A stretch of DNA of 64,000 bases from an uncultured Bacilli bacterium (GCA_934167465.1 CAKPKR010000001.1:248001-312000); one strand, 5' to 3'; positions 40,867 through 49,064 are shown, counted from the stretch's first letter. Numbers and translations: made by a program. Notes: generated by a model from the sequence alone, not told the origin.

Positions 40867-42751
40867 TTTTATACTCCTTTTTTAAATATACCATTAAAAT
40901 AGAAATATCTGCTGGATTTACTCCACTTATTCTTAAAGCTTGACCAATTGAAGTAGGCATTACTTCTTTTAATTTTTGTCTTGCTTCGCTAGCAATATTT
41001 TTAATGTTATCATAATTAATATCTTCAGGTATTTTTTTATTTTCTAATTTCATCATTTTTTCGGCTTCTTTAATAGCTTTATTTATATACCCTTCATATT
41101 TAATGTTAATCTCTACTTCTTCTTCTATTTCTTTGTCATATTTTATATCAATTAATTTTTCTTTTCTTAAATTTTCCAATGTTATTTCTGGTCTTTTTAA
41201 AAAGTTATAAGCACTTATACCATCTTTCAAAGGAGTAGTATTTAAATTATTAAATTTTTCTAAATTATCTTTGGAAGGAGTAATCTTAATATTTTGAAGT
41301 TCTTTAGTCATTTTTTCAATATTATTTATTTTATTTAAATATCTATTATATTGTTCTTCATTAATTAATCCTACTTCATATCCATGTTTTCTTAATCTCA
41401 AATCAGCATTATCGTGTCTTAATAATAAACGATATTCTGCTCTTGAAGTTAATAATCTATATGGGTCTCTTATTCCTTTTGTAACTAAATCATCAATCAA
41501 TACACCTATATATGCTTCATTACGGCCTAATATTAACGGTTCTTTTTGTTCTAATTTTAAAACAGCATTTATACCGGCAATCAAACCTTGGCAAGCTGCT
41601 TCTTCATAGCCACTTGTTCCATTAATTTGTCCAGCTGTAAATAAATTTTCTATTAGTTTTGTTTCTAATGATTGTTTTAATTGTGTTGGATATATTGAAT
41701 CATATTCAATTGCATATGCATATTTTAATATTTTTGCGTGTTCTAATCCTGGTAAACTATGAACCATTTTTTCTTGAATATCATATGGCATACTTGTTGA
41801 AAATCCTTGTAAATAAATAGTATTACCATAAGTTGGATCATCACTTATTCTGCTTTCAGGTTCTAAAAATAATTGATGTCTTTCCTTATCGGCAAATCTT
41901 ACAACTTTATCTTCAATTGATGGACAATATCTTGGTCCGATTCCTTTAATATCGTCTAATCCACCATACATACTTGATTTATTTAAATTTTCTCTTATTA
42001 TTTTATGAGTTTCTTCAGTTGTATAAGTTAAATGACAAGGAACTTGTTCTTCTATTTTATATAAAGGTTTTAAATCAAAGGAAAAAGTTAAATATTCAGG
42101 ATCACCTAATTCTATTCGTGTTTTTGAAAAATCAATTGTATTTATATCTATTCTTTGAGGTGTACCTGTTTTAAGTCTTTTTATTTTAAAACCTAATTTT
42201 TCTAAATTTTCACTTAAATAATTAGATGGTTTTTCACCATGTGGACCTTGTCTTGTTCTAGTACTTCCAACTAGTATATCAGCTTTTAAATATGTTCCAG
42301 TTGTTAAAATAACTGCATCACCATATATTTTTGTATCATCTTCTAAAATAACACCAATTACTTTGTTATTTTCTACGATCAAGTTTTCAACTATACCTTC
42401 TTTTATTTCTAAATTTTCTTGTTGTTTCATAATTTCTAACATTTTTTTAGGATATGTTATTTTATCACCTTGAGCTCTTAATGATTTAATAGCTGGACCT
42501 TTTTTATTATTAAGCATTTTTATTTGAATATGAGTCATATCTGCAGTTTTTCCCATTTGTCCGCCTAAAGCATCTATTTCTCTTACAACTATTCCTTTTG
42601 CTGAACCTCCTATTGAAGGATTACAAGGCATATCGGCAATATTTTTAATATTTCCCGTTACCAATAATGTTTTATGTCCTTTACGAGAAGCTGCTAAAGA
42701 AGCTTCACATCCGGCATGTCCGCCACCAACTACAATGATTTCATATTTCAT
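40853..42751 (-). CDS. mnmG: tRNA U34 carboxymethylaminomethyl synthesis enzyme MnmG
   Basis: FAD enzyme that with MnmE makes the cmnm5 modification at U34 of certain tRNAs. The 632-residue protein begins MKYEIIVVGGGHAGCEASLA (dinucleotide-binding). It has MPCNPSIGGSAKGIVVREID, the GTPQRID segment and a C-terminal helical domain for MnmE binding ending near QALRISGVNPADISILM. The ATG at 42751 is chosen; the preceding in-frame GTG (42760) is part of the ribosome-binding region AAGGAAGTG. Confidence 0.96.
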   Translation of the reverse strand: MKYEIIVVGGGHAGCEASLAASRKGHKTLLVTGNIKNIADMPCNPSIGGSAKGIVVREIDALGGQMGKTADMTHIQIKMLNNKKGPAIKSLRAQGDKITYPKKMLEIMKQQENLEIKEGIVENLIVENNKVIGVILEDDTKIYGDAVILTTGTYLKADILVGSTRTRQGPHGEKPSNYLSENLEKLGFKIKRLKTGTPQRIDINTIDFSKTRIELGDPEYLTFSFDLKPLYKIEEQVPCHLTYTTEETHKIIRENLNKSSMYGGLDDIKGIGPRYCPSIEDKVVRFADKERHQLFLEPESRISDDPTYGNTIYLQGFSTSMPYDIQEKMVHSLPGLEHAKILKYAYAIEYDSIYPTQLKQSLETKLIENLFTAGQINGTSGYEEAACQGLIAGINAVLKLEQKEPLILGRNEAYIGVLIDDLVTKGIRDPYRLLTSRAEYRLLLRHDNADLRLRKHGYEVGLINEEQYNRYLNKINNIEKMTKELQNIKITPSKDNLEKFNNLNTTPLKDGISAYNFLKRPEITLENLRKEKLIDIKYDKEIEEEVEINIKYEGYINKAIKEAEKMMKLENKKIPEDINYDNIKNIASEARQKLKEVMPTSIGQALRISGVNPADISILMVYLKKEYKNESK

Positions 42752-42779
42752 ATAAAACACTTCCTTTTTAACTTTTCAT

Positions 42780-42808
42780 ATTATACTATTTTTTTTGTTT
42801 TTATACAA
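42780..42808 (-). promoter_or_regulatory. Promoter of mnmG-rsmG
   Basis: Minus strand TTGTAT (42803-42808), 17-base spacer, TATAAT (42780-42785). Confidence 0.65.
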
Positions 42809-42836
42809 TAATTACATATAATTAATTGATAAAAAA

Positions 42837-42859
42837 AATAACAAGATTATTTTGTTATT
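42837..42859 (-). terminator. Terminator of surface-family copy 4
   Basis: Stem AATAACAA/TTGTTATT with a seven-base loop, flanked by A and T runs; on the minus strand it follows the stop at 42865. Confidence 0.7.
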
Positions 42860-42864
42860 TTTAA

Positions 42865-43893
42865 TTAATTTCCTAAAAAAATAATTCTTGCAAATCCATC
42901 TCCAATGTTTGAATATTCTATTATTGATTTATTACTAACATTTGTACTATTTATTGTTTTAGTATTTTCTTCAGCAGATTCTTTACAATTATAGCAATAT
43001 ATTTTTTTATTTTTTAATAAGTTATTTCCAATATAACTTGAACCTCCACCAGCAGAATAAGGGGTACAACCACCTCCATAAAGTCCACCTCCACCTCCTA
43101 CTCCAGCACAAGTAGCACCTTGACCAAAGGAACCAATTGAATGATAAATTGGATTTGTATTTCCTCTACTATCATAAAAATTTCCTCCAGATGTTTGTGA
43201 TGCACCAATTCCATATAATGTTACTGTACCTTCCTTATAAGAATCGCCATTTACACCTTGAATACCTCCACCATTACCACCAGAACAAGCCATAATTGCT
43301 GCATTAGATCCACCTCCGCCTCCACCTGATGCAACAATATAAATTGATGATAATTTTTTGCTTAATGTGGAAAGTAAGCCGGATTCTGATGCTATATGAG
43401 TTGCTCCTCCACCTGATGCAGTTAGTACATGGCCATCATTGTCAATTTTAGCATCTCCACCACCATTATATCCACCTTTAAAAGCTTTATGTTCACCATT
43501 TCCTGAACCAGAACCTCCAACATTTATATATAATTTACTACCTTTTTGTAAAGTAATTTCTCCTGTTGCATATGCTCCATATCCACCTGTTTTAGATGAA
43601 GTAGACGCACCGCCTTGAGCACCCCATACATCTAATCTGTATTTACCATTATATGGAACTATAAATATTTGTTCAGTACCTGTGTATAAAAAATCATAAA
43701 CTACTGAAAATTGATTATTTTTTTTATTATATAATTCATTTAAAGCATCATTTACGCTCATACTACTTCCGTCACTGGCATTATATACTACATCACTTGC
43801 TTTATATATTGTTGCGGCATAGACTCCTAGCCCAGTAAATATTATTCCACATATTACTATTAAAAATATTCTACTTTTTATTATTTTTTTCAT
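42865..43893 (-). CDS. KASD surface family protein, copy 4, with glycine-rich domain
   Basis: A 342-residue protein: membrane helix or signal (about 7-27) ending GVYAA, then TIYKASDVVYNASDGSSM and DALNELYNKK. The large C-terminal part is Gly-rich and contains YRLDVWGAQGG, GGGATHIAS, GGGGGSNAA and GGGSSYIGNN. It resembles the glycine-rich ALK/LTK-type domain (PF12810) found in bacterial surface proteins. The inner ATG at 43893 with AGGTGAT is chosen because the outer start (43920) lies upstream of the promoter's -10. Unlike its four relatives it has no G tract. Confidence 0.82.
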   Translation of the reverse strand: MKKIIKSRIFLIVICGIIFTGLGVYAATIYKASDVVYNASDGSSMSVNDALNELYNKKNNQFSVVYDFLYTGTEQIFIVPYNGKYRLDVWGAQGGASTSSKTGGYGAYATGEITLQKGSKLYINVGGSGSGNGEHKAFKGGYNGGGDAKIDNDGHVLTASGGGATHIASESGLLSTLSKKLSSIYIVASGGGGGGSNAAIMACSGGNGGGIQGVNGDSYKEGTVTLYGIGASQTSGGNFYDSRGNTNPIYHSIGSFGQGATCAGVGGGGGLYGGGCTPYSAGGGSSYIGNNLLKNKKIYCYNCKESAEENTKTINSTNVSNKSIIEYSNIGDGFARIIFLGN

Positions 43894-43909
43894 TTGATCA
43901 CCTATTTCA

Positions 43910-43957
43910 ATTATATACATTCAAATAAATGTATGTCAAGTACATTTGTTTGAATGT
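43910..43957. promoter_or_regulatory. Leftward promoter of copy 4 with twin operator shared with XRE gene
   Basis: Minus strand TTGACA (43934-43939), 18-base spacer, TATAAT (43910-43915). ACATTCAAATAAATGTA (43917-43933) and TACATTTGTTTGAATGT (43941-43957) are inverted copies with one mismatch. Each core is palindromic (ACATT...AATGT), with centres 25 bases apart. The left site exactly fills the promoter spacer. Confidence 0.75.
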
Positions 43958-43985
43958 GTGTTAATTTAATGTTAATGGTGATTTT

Positions 43986-44201
43986 ATGGAAATAAAAAGA
44001 ATAAAAGATTTAAGAGAAGATCATGATTTATTACAAAAAGATATAGCAAATATACTAGAAATTACTCAGCAACAATATAGTTTATATGAATTAAATATAA
44101 GAGATATGCCTTTAGATTTATTAATTAAATTAGCTGATTATTATAATGTATCAATTGATTATATTGTGAATAGGACAAATAATAAACAAATAAAAAAATA
44201 A
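43986..44201 (+). CDS. Small XRE/Cro-type regulator
   Basis: A 71-residue HTH_3 protein, RIKDLREDHDLLQKDIANIL, then EITQQQYSLYELNIRDMPLD, then LLIKLADYYNVSIDYIVNR, with a short Lys tail. It shares the REDHDL and LLIKLADYYNV stretches with the regulator at 39962. The recognition-helix region differs (TQQQYSLYEL against SQVTYSYYEI), matching the different operator sequence. Divergent from surface-family copy 4, which it probably represses. Confidence 0.9.
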   Translation: MEIKRIKDLREDHDLLQKDIANILEITQQQYSLYELNIRDMPLDLLIKLADYYNVSIDYIVNRTNNKQIKK

Positions 44202-44216
44202 GTTTTTAAACTTATT
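44197..44216. terminator. Bidirectional terminator between the XRE gene and copy 5
   Basis: Palindrome AATAAGTT/AACTTATT around a short loop, with A and T runs either side; covers the stop of copy 5. Confidence 0.65.
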
Positions 44217-44763
44217 CTATTTTATAAATAGCAGCTACGGCTCTACCATAAAATGTTCCATATTCCATATATTCTGAAACAGTTATCGTTGACGAATTTT
44301 CCACAATACAAATATATATTTCAGCAGCACTACTTCCTCTACCAGCTTTGTGTGAATTTGTCTCATTATAACCATTTCCTTCATGCCAAACTGATATTCT
44401 ATCTATTTTTGTTATTGAACTACAACCTGTTACATTTGATAAAGCACTATATTCTGTAGTTGCTGCTGAAAATAATATAAAGTATTTTCCTTGTTCTAAT
44501 GTTTTAGTTAAAAATACTTTATCTGCAGAACCTGATATACCTGTTGAAGCTGTTGCAATCTGTGTTAAATTAAAATTTGTTAACTTATCTCTATTATTAT
44601 ATAATTCATTCAAGGCATCATTTACATTCATACTACTTCCATCACTGGCATTATATACTACATCACTTGCCTTATATATTGTTGTGGCATATACTCCTAG
44701 CCCAGTAAATATTATTCCACATATTACTATTAAAAATATTCTACTTTTTATTATTTTTTTCAT
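44212..44763 (-). CDS. KASD surface family protein, copy 5
   Basis: A 183-residue protein. Its first 60 residues are almost identical to copy 4 (signal helix ending GVYATT, then IYKASDVVYNASDGSSMNV, DALNELYN). The rest is unrelated: a beta-rich domain with LTQIATASTGISGSADKVFL, SSAAEIYICIVENSSTITVS and a final GRAVAAIYKIE. Surface location is inferred. A G-tract promoter lies upstream. The N-terminal DNA identity with copy 4, less than 1 kb away, suggests recent duplication or gene conversion. Confidence 0.8.
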   Translation of the reverse strand: MKKIIKSRIFLIVICGIIFTGLGVYATTIYKASDVVYNASDGSSMNVNDALNELYNNRDKLTNFNLTQIATASTGISGSADKVFLTKTLEQGKYFILFSAATTEYSALSNVTGCSSITKIDRISVWHEGNGYNETNSHKAGRGSSAAEIYICIVENSSTITVSEYMEYGTFYGRAVAAIYKIE

Positions 44764-44786
44764 CTAGATCCCTACCTTCTATCAAT

Positions 44787-44817
44787 ATCTTACCCCCCCC
44801 CCAGACAAAAAAGTCAA
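44787..44817 (-). promoter_or_regulatory. Promoter with G10 tract in the spacer (copy 5)
   Basis: Minus strand: TTGACT (44812-44817), TTTTTGTCT plus ten G (44793-44802), TAAGAT (44787-44792); spacer 19. Confidence 0.7.
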
Positions 44818-44835
44818 GAAAAATTTCAAAAAAAA

Positions 44836-44855
44836 AATAAGTTTTTTAACTTATT
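44836..44855 (-). terminator. Terminator of mnmE
   Basis: Stem AATAAGTT/AACTTATT with a four-base loop, followed on the minus strand by about ten T; overlaps the stop codon. Confidence 0.8.
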
Positions 44856-46197
44856 TTCCTAAACAAAATCTACTAAATAATTCATCTATCAATTCTTCTT
44901 CATAGGTATCACCTATTATTTCACCTAATAAATTCCAAATATTTTTAATATCTAATTCAATCATATCAATAGGCATATTATTATTGATATTTTTTTCTAA
45001 TTCATTTATTTGTTCATTTACTTTTTTTAAAATTGCTACACTTCTAGCACTTGTTAAATAAGTCATATCTTCTTTTTCAATTTGTTCTAAATTAAATATT
45101 TTTTTAATGGTATTCTTTAATTCATCTATTCCTTCATTATTTTTTGTACTAATATAAATAACATTATTTAATAAATTAGTGTTTAATTTTTTTTCTAAAT
45201 CTATTTTATTAACAATTATAATATGATTTTTATTTTCTATTTTTTCTAATAATTCTAATTCTTCTTTTGTTATTTCTTCATTGTTATTTAAAACAAATAA
45301 GATTAAATCAGAATTATCAATTAGTTCTAAACTTTTATCAACACCAATTTTTTCAACAATATTATCAGTATCTCTAATACCAGCTGTATCAATTATATTT
45401 AGTAAAATCCCATCAATATTTACTGTTCCTTCTACTATATCCCTTGTTGTTCCTTCAATATCAGTTACTATTGCTTTGTCTTCTTCTAATAAAGTATTAA
45501 GTAAACTACTTTTTCCAACATTTGGTTTACCTATTATTGATGTTTTAATTCCTTCTTTAATTATTTTACCATTATTTGATTTTTTTAATATATCTTCGAT
45601 TTTTTCTTTTATATTTTTTATTTTTTCTTGTAATAGTGGAATAGTTACTTCTTCTACATCATCATATTCAGGATAGTCAATATTAACATTGATGTTTGCT
45701 AAAACTTGAACTAAATCTTCTCTTAAATTTCTAATTAAATTAGATACTTTTCCACTTAATTGATTAATTGCTAAATCACGAGCTTTATCAGTTTTAGCCT
45801 CAATTAAATCCATTATTCCTTCTGCTTCTTCTAAATCAATTCTTCCATTTAAAAAAGCTCTTTTAGTAAATTCACCAGGTTCTGCTAAACGGCAACCTTT
45901 CATTAATAATAATTCTAAAATTTTATTTGTTGTACTGATTCCGCCGTGACAGTTAATTTCTACAATATCTTCAGTTGTAAATGTTTTAGGTGCTAACATA
46001 ACTGATACTAAAACTTCATCAATTATTTCGTTATTTTCTTTAATATAACCGTAATGAATAGTATGTGATGCTACTTTAGTTAAATCTTTTGTAAATATTT
46101 TACTAACAATTTTAGTTGCTTCTTCACCACTAACTCTTATAATTGAAATAGCTCCTACTCCTAAAGCTGTAGATATTGCTGCTATTGTATCATTCAT
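44851..46197 (-). CDS. mnmE: tRNA modification GTPase MnmE
   Basis: K+-dependent GTPase partner of MnmG in tRNA wobble-uridine modification. The 448-residue protein begins MNDTIAAISTALGVGAISII. It has the folate-binding N-terminal domain, the G domain with GKPNVGKSSLLNTL, GTTRDIVEG and DTAGIR, NKID, and the C-terminal FCLGK matching the family's C-(I/L/V)-G-K end. The start at 46197 is favoured by family length; its ATGAATGA overlaps the stop of the HD gene, implying coupling. Confidence 0.96.
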   Translation of the reverse strand: MNDTIAAISTALGVGAISIIRVSGEEATKIVSKIFTKDLTKVASHTIHYGYIKENNEIIDEVLVSVMLAPKTFTTEDIVEINCHGGISTTNKILELLLMKGCRLAEPGEFTKRAFLNGRIDLEEAEGIMDLIEAKTDKARDLAINQLSGKVSNLIRNLREDLVQVLANINVNIDYPEYDDVEEVTIPLLQEKIKNIKEKIEDILKKSNNGKIIKEGIKTSIIGKPNVGKSSLLNTLLEEDKAIVTDIEGTTRDIVEGTVNIDGILLNIIDTAGIRDTDNIVEKIGVDKSLELIDNSDLILFVLNNNEEITKEELELLEKIENKNHIIIVNKIDLEKKLNTNLLNNVIYISTKNNEGIDELKNTIKKIFNLEQIEKEDMTYLTSARSVAILKKVNEQINELEKNINNNMPIDMIELDIKNIWNLLGEIIGDTYEEELIDELFSRFCLGK

Positions 46198-46699
46198 TTT
46201 TTTCACGCACCTTTCTTTTAATACCAATTAACATTGGTAATGATTTTGGATGTTTAAATACTTCTAGAGAAACATATTTATCAGCAATATTAACAATCCA
46301 ACCTTCAGCATATTTTGGAGGTATTTTATTTAATGGAAACATATGTCTTAAAATAGAATTTTCTATTTTTTCATTTAATAAATCAGAAAAATAAATTCTT
46401 GAATTTAGTAAGGCATCTCTAGCATGAGTAAAACCATGTTTTTGAAAAAATTTTTCTTTAGATATTTTTTTTTGCCAATCTTCACAATAAAAATCATGTA
46501 ATAATCCAGCGATTGCTGCACTTTTATAATCTTTATTAAATTTTTTAGCAATTACATATGCTACTTTTGAAACTGCTAAACAATGTGTATAAACACTAAT
46601 ATCTCCATGATGTTTATAAAATTTTCTTCTTTGAAATTCACTACTATTTAGAATAGGATTTACTATTTCATAATATTCAACTTTATCTTTAAATGTCAT
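46190..46699 (-). CDS. HD-domain protein
   Basis: A 169-residue protein with an HD phosphohydrolase core: HHGDISVYTHCLAVSKVAYV (His near 30-40), AGLLHDFYCEDW (the HD pair near 70) and a later NIADKYVSLEVFK Asp. This is similar in layout to small HD nucleotidases or YqeK-like proteins, but the substrate is unknown. It lies between jag and mnmE, where Bacillus has no such gene, and overlaps mnmE by eight bases. Confidence 0.78.
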   Translation of the reverse strand: MTFKDKVEYYEIVNPILNSSEFQRRKFYKHHGDISVYTHCLAVSKVAYVIAKKFNKDYKSAAIAGLLHDFYCEDWQKKISKEKFFQKHGFTHARDALLNSRIYFSDLLNEKIENSILRHMFPLNKIPPKYAEGWIVNIADKYVSLEVFKHPKSLPMLIGIKRKVREKNE

Positions 46700-46717
46700 A
46701 ATATCATCCTTTCTAAA

Positions 46718-46740
46718 AAAATATAATCAATGATTATATT
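46718..46740 (-). terminator. Terminator of the rpmH-rnpA-yidC-jag operon
   Basis: Stem ATATAATCA/TGATTATAT followed on the minus strand by seven T; overlaps the jag stop codon. Confidence 0.75.
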
Positions 46741-47348
46741 TCTTTGTATTTTATAGTTATATGTCTTTCAAGTCCTTCACCAATACTTTCAGTTTCTAGT
46801 TCTGGATATTCACTAATTATTGTATGAACAAATCTTCTTTCATATGAGTTCATAGGGTCTAATGAAGCTGTTACTTTTGAAGATTTTACTTCTTCAGCTA
46901 CTTCACGAACTATTTTTTCAATATTTTTCATTTTTTTCATCTTATAATTTGAAACATCTAAATTAATTTTTAAATTCATACTTGTTTTATTTCTAACAAT
47001 TTGTCTTACTAAATTTTGTAATGAATTTAATATTTTTCCTTCTCTACCAATTAATATTGAATTATTATTAGATACTAAAGTAACATTAAATATATCATCT
47101 GTACTTAATATTTCAGTATCTATTACTATATTCATACCCTTTCCTATTGTTTTTATAACTTCATTTATTAAATTATTTACATCTTCTTTTTTTATAACGG
47201 TTGCAATATATTTTTGAGCTTTAAATAATTTTCCTTCTATAAAATCATATTTTATCAATAAATCTGTTAAATCACATTTTAATTCAGAACATATTTTTTC
47301 GTTTAATTCTTCTTTTTCTTTTGCTTCGTAAGTTAATACATTTATCAT
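46734..47348 (-). CDS. jag: KH/R3H RNA-binding protein KhpB (Jag)
   Basis: RNA-binding protein encoded with yidC in Firmicutes. The 204-residue protein has an N-terminal Jag-N-like domain (about 1-55) and a KH-type domain with NNNSILIGREGKILNSLQNL (about 95-115). An R3H domain at the C-terminus has MNSYERRFVHTIISEYPELE and the ending SIGEGLERHITIKYKE. It overlaps yidC by four bases. Confidence 0.93.
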   Translation of the reverse strand: MINVLTYEAKEKEELNEKICSELKCDLTDLLIKYDFIEGKLFKAQKYIATVIKKEDVNNLINEVIKTIGKGMNIVIDTEILSTDDIFNVTLVSNNNSILIGREGKILNSLQNLVRQIVRNKTSMNLKINLDVSNYKMKKMKNIEKIVREVAEEVKSSKVTASLDPMNSYERRFVHTIISEYPELETESIGEGLERHITIKYKEI

Positions 47349-48268
47349 TTTCTTTTACTCCTTTTTACTAATAAATTTTGGAATATTGTAAATGCACTAG
47401 ATGTAATCCAATAAATTGCTATTCCGGTTGAGATTGTAAATGATGCAATAATCATTGTAATCATCATTATATTTTTCATCATTTTCATTTGTTCTTCTTG
47501 TTCTTTACTCATACTTGCTCCACTATTTAATTTAAATGAGTAATATGTTGTTAAAATTACTAATAAAATTAAAATTATGTATTTGAATTCTCCGTGAGTT
47601 AATAGCGCAACAGCAGGACTTGTACCTAATTGTAATGTTAAGAAATTTCCTTCAAATAATACTGGAATTCTATTTATTGCTTCTAAGAATGCAAAGAATA
47701 ATGGAATTTGTAAAAATGAGAATAAACAACCAGACAATGGTTTTATATCATATTTTTTATAAATAAGTAACATTTCTTGTGATTTTTGCATCATTGATTG
47801 TTGATCATTTTTATTCGCATATTTTTTTTCTAATTTAGTTAATTCTGGTTGTGCCAATTTCATATTTTCTGATTGCATTGCTGTTTTTTTTGTAAATGGA
47901 TACATTATTCCTCTAATTAACAATGTTGATAGGATAATTGCTAAACCATAATTTTTAACTAATTTTCCAATTTGAATTATTAACCAAGCTAATGGTTGGA
48001 CAAATATAGTAGTCCATAATCCATCATAATTACTACTTATTACTCCCATTTTTTCACAGGCTGGTAGTTTTTCAATGTTTACTTTATTTTCTTCATATAA
48101 TTTTAAAGTTTCTGAATCAGTAGGCTTACACAATATATTTTGTGTTAAATTCAAACCTGTTGTTTTATTTTGAACTACTTTATTATCGACTTTAACATAT
48201 TTAGTACACCCTGTTAAAGTAAATACACATACCAATACTAATATTATTTTAGATATTCTTTTTTTCAT
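47345..48268 (-). CDS. yidC: Membrane protein insertase YidC, lipoprotein form
   Basis: YidC/OxaA inserts and folds membrane proteins, alone or with Sec. The 307-residue protein has a lipoprotein signal (ILVLVCVFTLTGCTK, lipobox LTGC) and five membrane helices in the conserved region (about 85-300). It contains LSTLLIRGIMYPFTKK, the cytoplasmic hairpin KKYANKNDQQSMMQKSQEM, PLSGCLFSFLQIPLFFAFLE and SGASMSKEQEEQMKMM. The conserved Arg of the groove is the R in LIRG. It overlaps rnpA and jag by four bases each. Confidence 0.95.
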   Translation of the reverse strand: MKKRISKIILVLVCVFTLTGCTKYVKVDNKVVQNKTTGLNLTQNILCKPTDSETLKLYEENKVNIEKLPACEKMGVISSNYDGLWTTIFVQPLAWLIIQIGKLVKNYGLAIILSTLLIRGIMYPFTKKTAMQSENMKLAQPELTKLEKKYANKNDQQSMMQKSQEMLLIYKKYDIKPLSGCLFSFLQIPLFFAFLEAINRIPVLFEGNFLTLQLGTSPAVALLTHGEFKYIILILLVILTTYYSFKLNSGASMSKEQEEQMKMMKNIMMITMIIASFTISTGIAIYWITSSAFTIFQNLLVKRSKRK

Positions 48269-48606
48269 TTTTTATCTCCTTTTATTATATTTAAATTAGA
48301 AAGACATTCATTTAATTCTTTTTCGATTTCACTAAAGTTTTTATTTAATATCCCTCTTCTTACTATTATAATACAATTGAAGCCATTTTGGTAGATGTTT
48401 TTATCTAATATGTTTTTGATTTGTCTTTTTATTTTGTTTCGCCCTACTGCATTGCATATTTTTTTACTAACTGAAAAACCAAAATGATATATAGAATCAT
48501 TATTTTTTTCCACATAAATAATAAAATCTTTATATTTATATGATTTATTGTTCGATATGATACGATCAAAATCTCTATTTGATTTAATAATATTTATTTT
48601 TTTCAT
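48265..48606 (-). CDS. rnpA: Ribonuclease P protein component
   Basis: Protein subunit of RNase P, which matures tRNA 5' ends. The 113-residue product has KSNRDFDRIISNNKSYKYKD, the FGFSVSKKICNAVGRNKIKR motif (the RNR-type basic patch) and a C-terminal helix with LNECLSNL. It follows rpmH, with a hairpin between them, and overlaps yidC, the canonical order. Confidence 0.95.
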   Translation of the reverse strand: MKKINIIKSNRDFDRIISNNKSYKYKDFIIYVEKNNDSIYHFGFSVSKKICNAVGRNKIKRQIKNILDKNIYQNGFNCIIIVRRGILNKNFSEIEKELNECLSNLNIIKGDKK

Positions 48607-48628
48607 TATTTCACTTCCTTATAATAGC

Positions 48629-48649
48629 AAAAAAACCACTTTTCAGTGG
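48629..48649 (-). terminator. Hairpin and T run between rpmH and rnpA
   Basis: Stem CCACT/AGTGG with a four-base loop, followed on the minus strand by seven T. Being inside the operon, it probably acts as a partial terminator that makes L34 mRNA more abundant than rnpA mRNA. Confidence 0.6.
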
Positions 48650-48656
48650 AATATAA

Positions 48657-48779
48657 TTAATGAGATAAAACTTTACGTCCTTTTTTTCTTCTATTATTAA
48701 TTATTTTAGTTTGCATTCTAGCAAAAAAACCTTGTTTTTTACTTCTTTTTCTATTATTTGGTTGGAATGTTCTTTTCAT
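48657..48779 (-). CDS. rpmH: 50S ribosomal protein L34
   Basis: Small basic protein binding 23S rRNA. Forty residues: MKRTFQPNNRKRSKKQGFFA, then RMQTKIINNRRKKGRKVLSH, a clear match to L34 (MKRTFQP start, GFxARM core, RRxKGR end). First gene of the rnpA-yidC-jag operon, with a GGTGG ribosome binding site and a strong promoter immediately upstream. Confidence 0.97.
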   Translation of the reverse strand: MKRTFQPNNRKRSKKQGFFARMQTKIINNRRKKGRKVLSH

Positions 48780-48797
48780 TATATCCACCTCACTTTT

Positions 48798-49064
48798 CTA
48801 AAAAATTTCCATTGCTTTAATAATTATATAGATAAAACACACTTTTGTCAATAAAAATAAGTTAATAAGATACTTTTCCACAATAATATTTTTTGATTTT
48901 ATTCTTTTAGTTTTTGCTTTTACATTATTTATTTTATTTTCTAATTCTTTTAATTGAGTTTCTTTTGATTCTAATTCATTATAATTTTCTTCTAATTTCT
49001 TCATTTTAAAGTGTTGTTTACTTAATTTAATTTTTATTTCTGCTTCATTTAACATAAATAACAT
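48798..49064 (-). CDS. Possible small coiled-coil protein overlapping the rpmH promoter
   Basis: An 88-codon frame whose first 55 residues look coding: Lys/Glu-rich, KLEENYNELESKETQLKELE, a predicted coiled coil. The end (after about residue 60) is hydrophobic and covers the rpmH promoter, so the 3' part may be non-coding. The ribosome binding site is weak (GAAAGAATG). Its position directly left of the origin is unusual. It may be real, truncated or chance. Confidence 0.3.
   Translation of the reverse strand: MLFMLNEAEIKIKLSKQHFKMKKLEENYNELESKETQLKELENKINNVKAKTKRIKSKNIIVEKYLINLFLLTKVCFIYIIIKAMEIF
48823..48851 (-). promoter_or_regulatory. Promoter of rpmH-rnpA-yidC-jag
   Basis: Minus strand perfect TTGACA (48846-48851), 17-base spacer, perfect TATAAT (48823-48828), matching the very high expression expected for L34. 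Confidence 0.85.
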
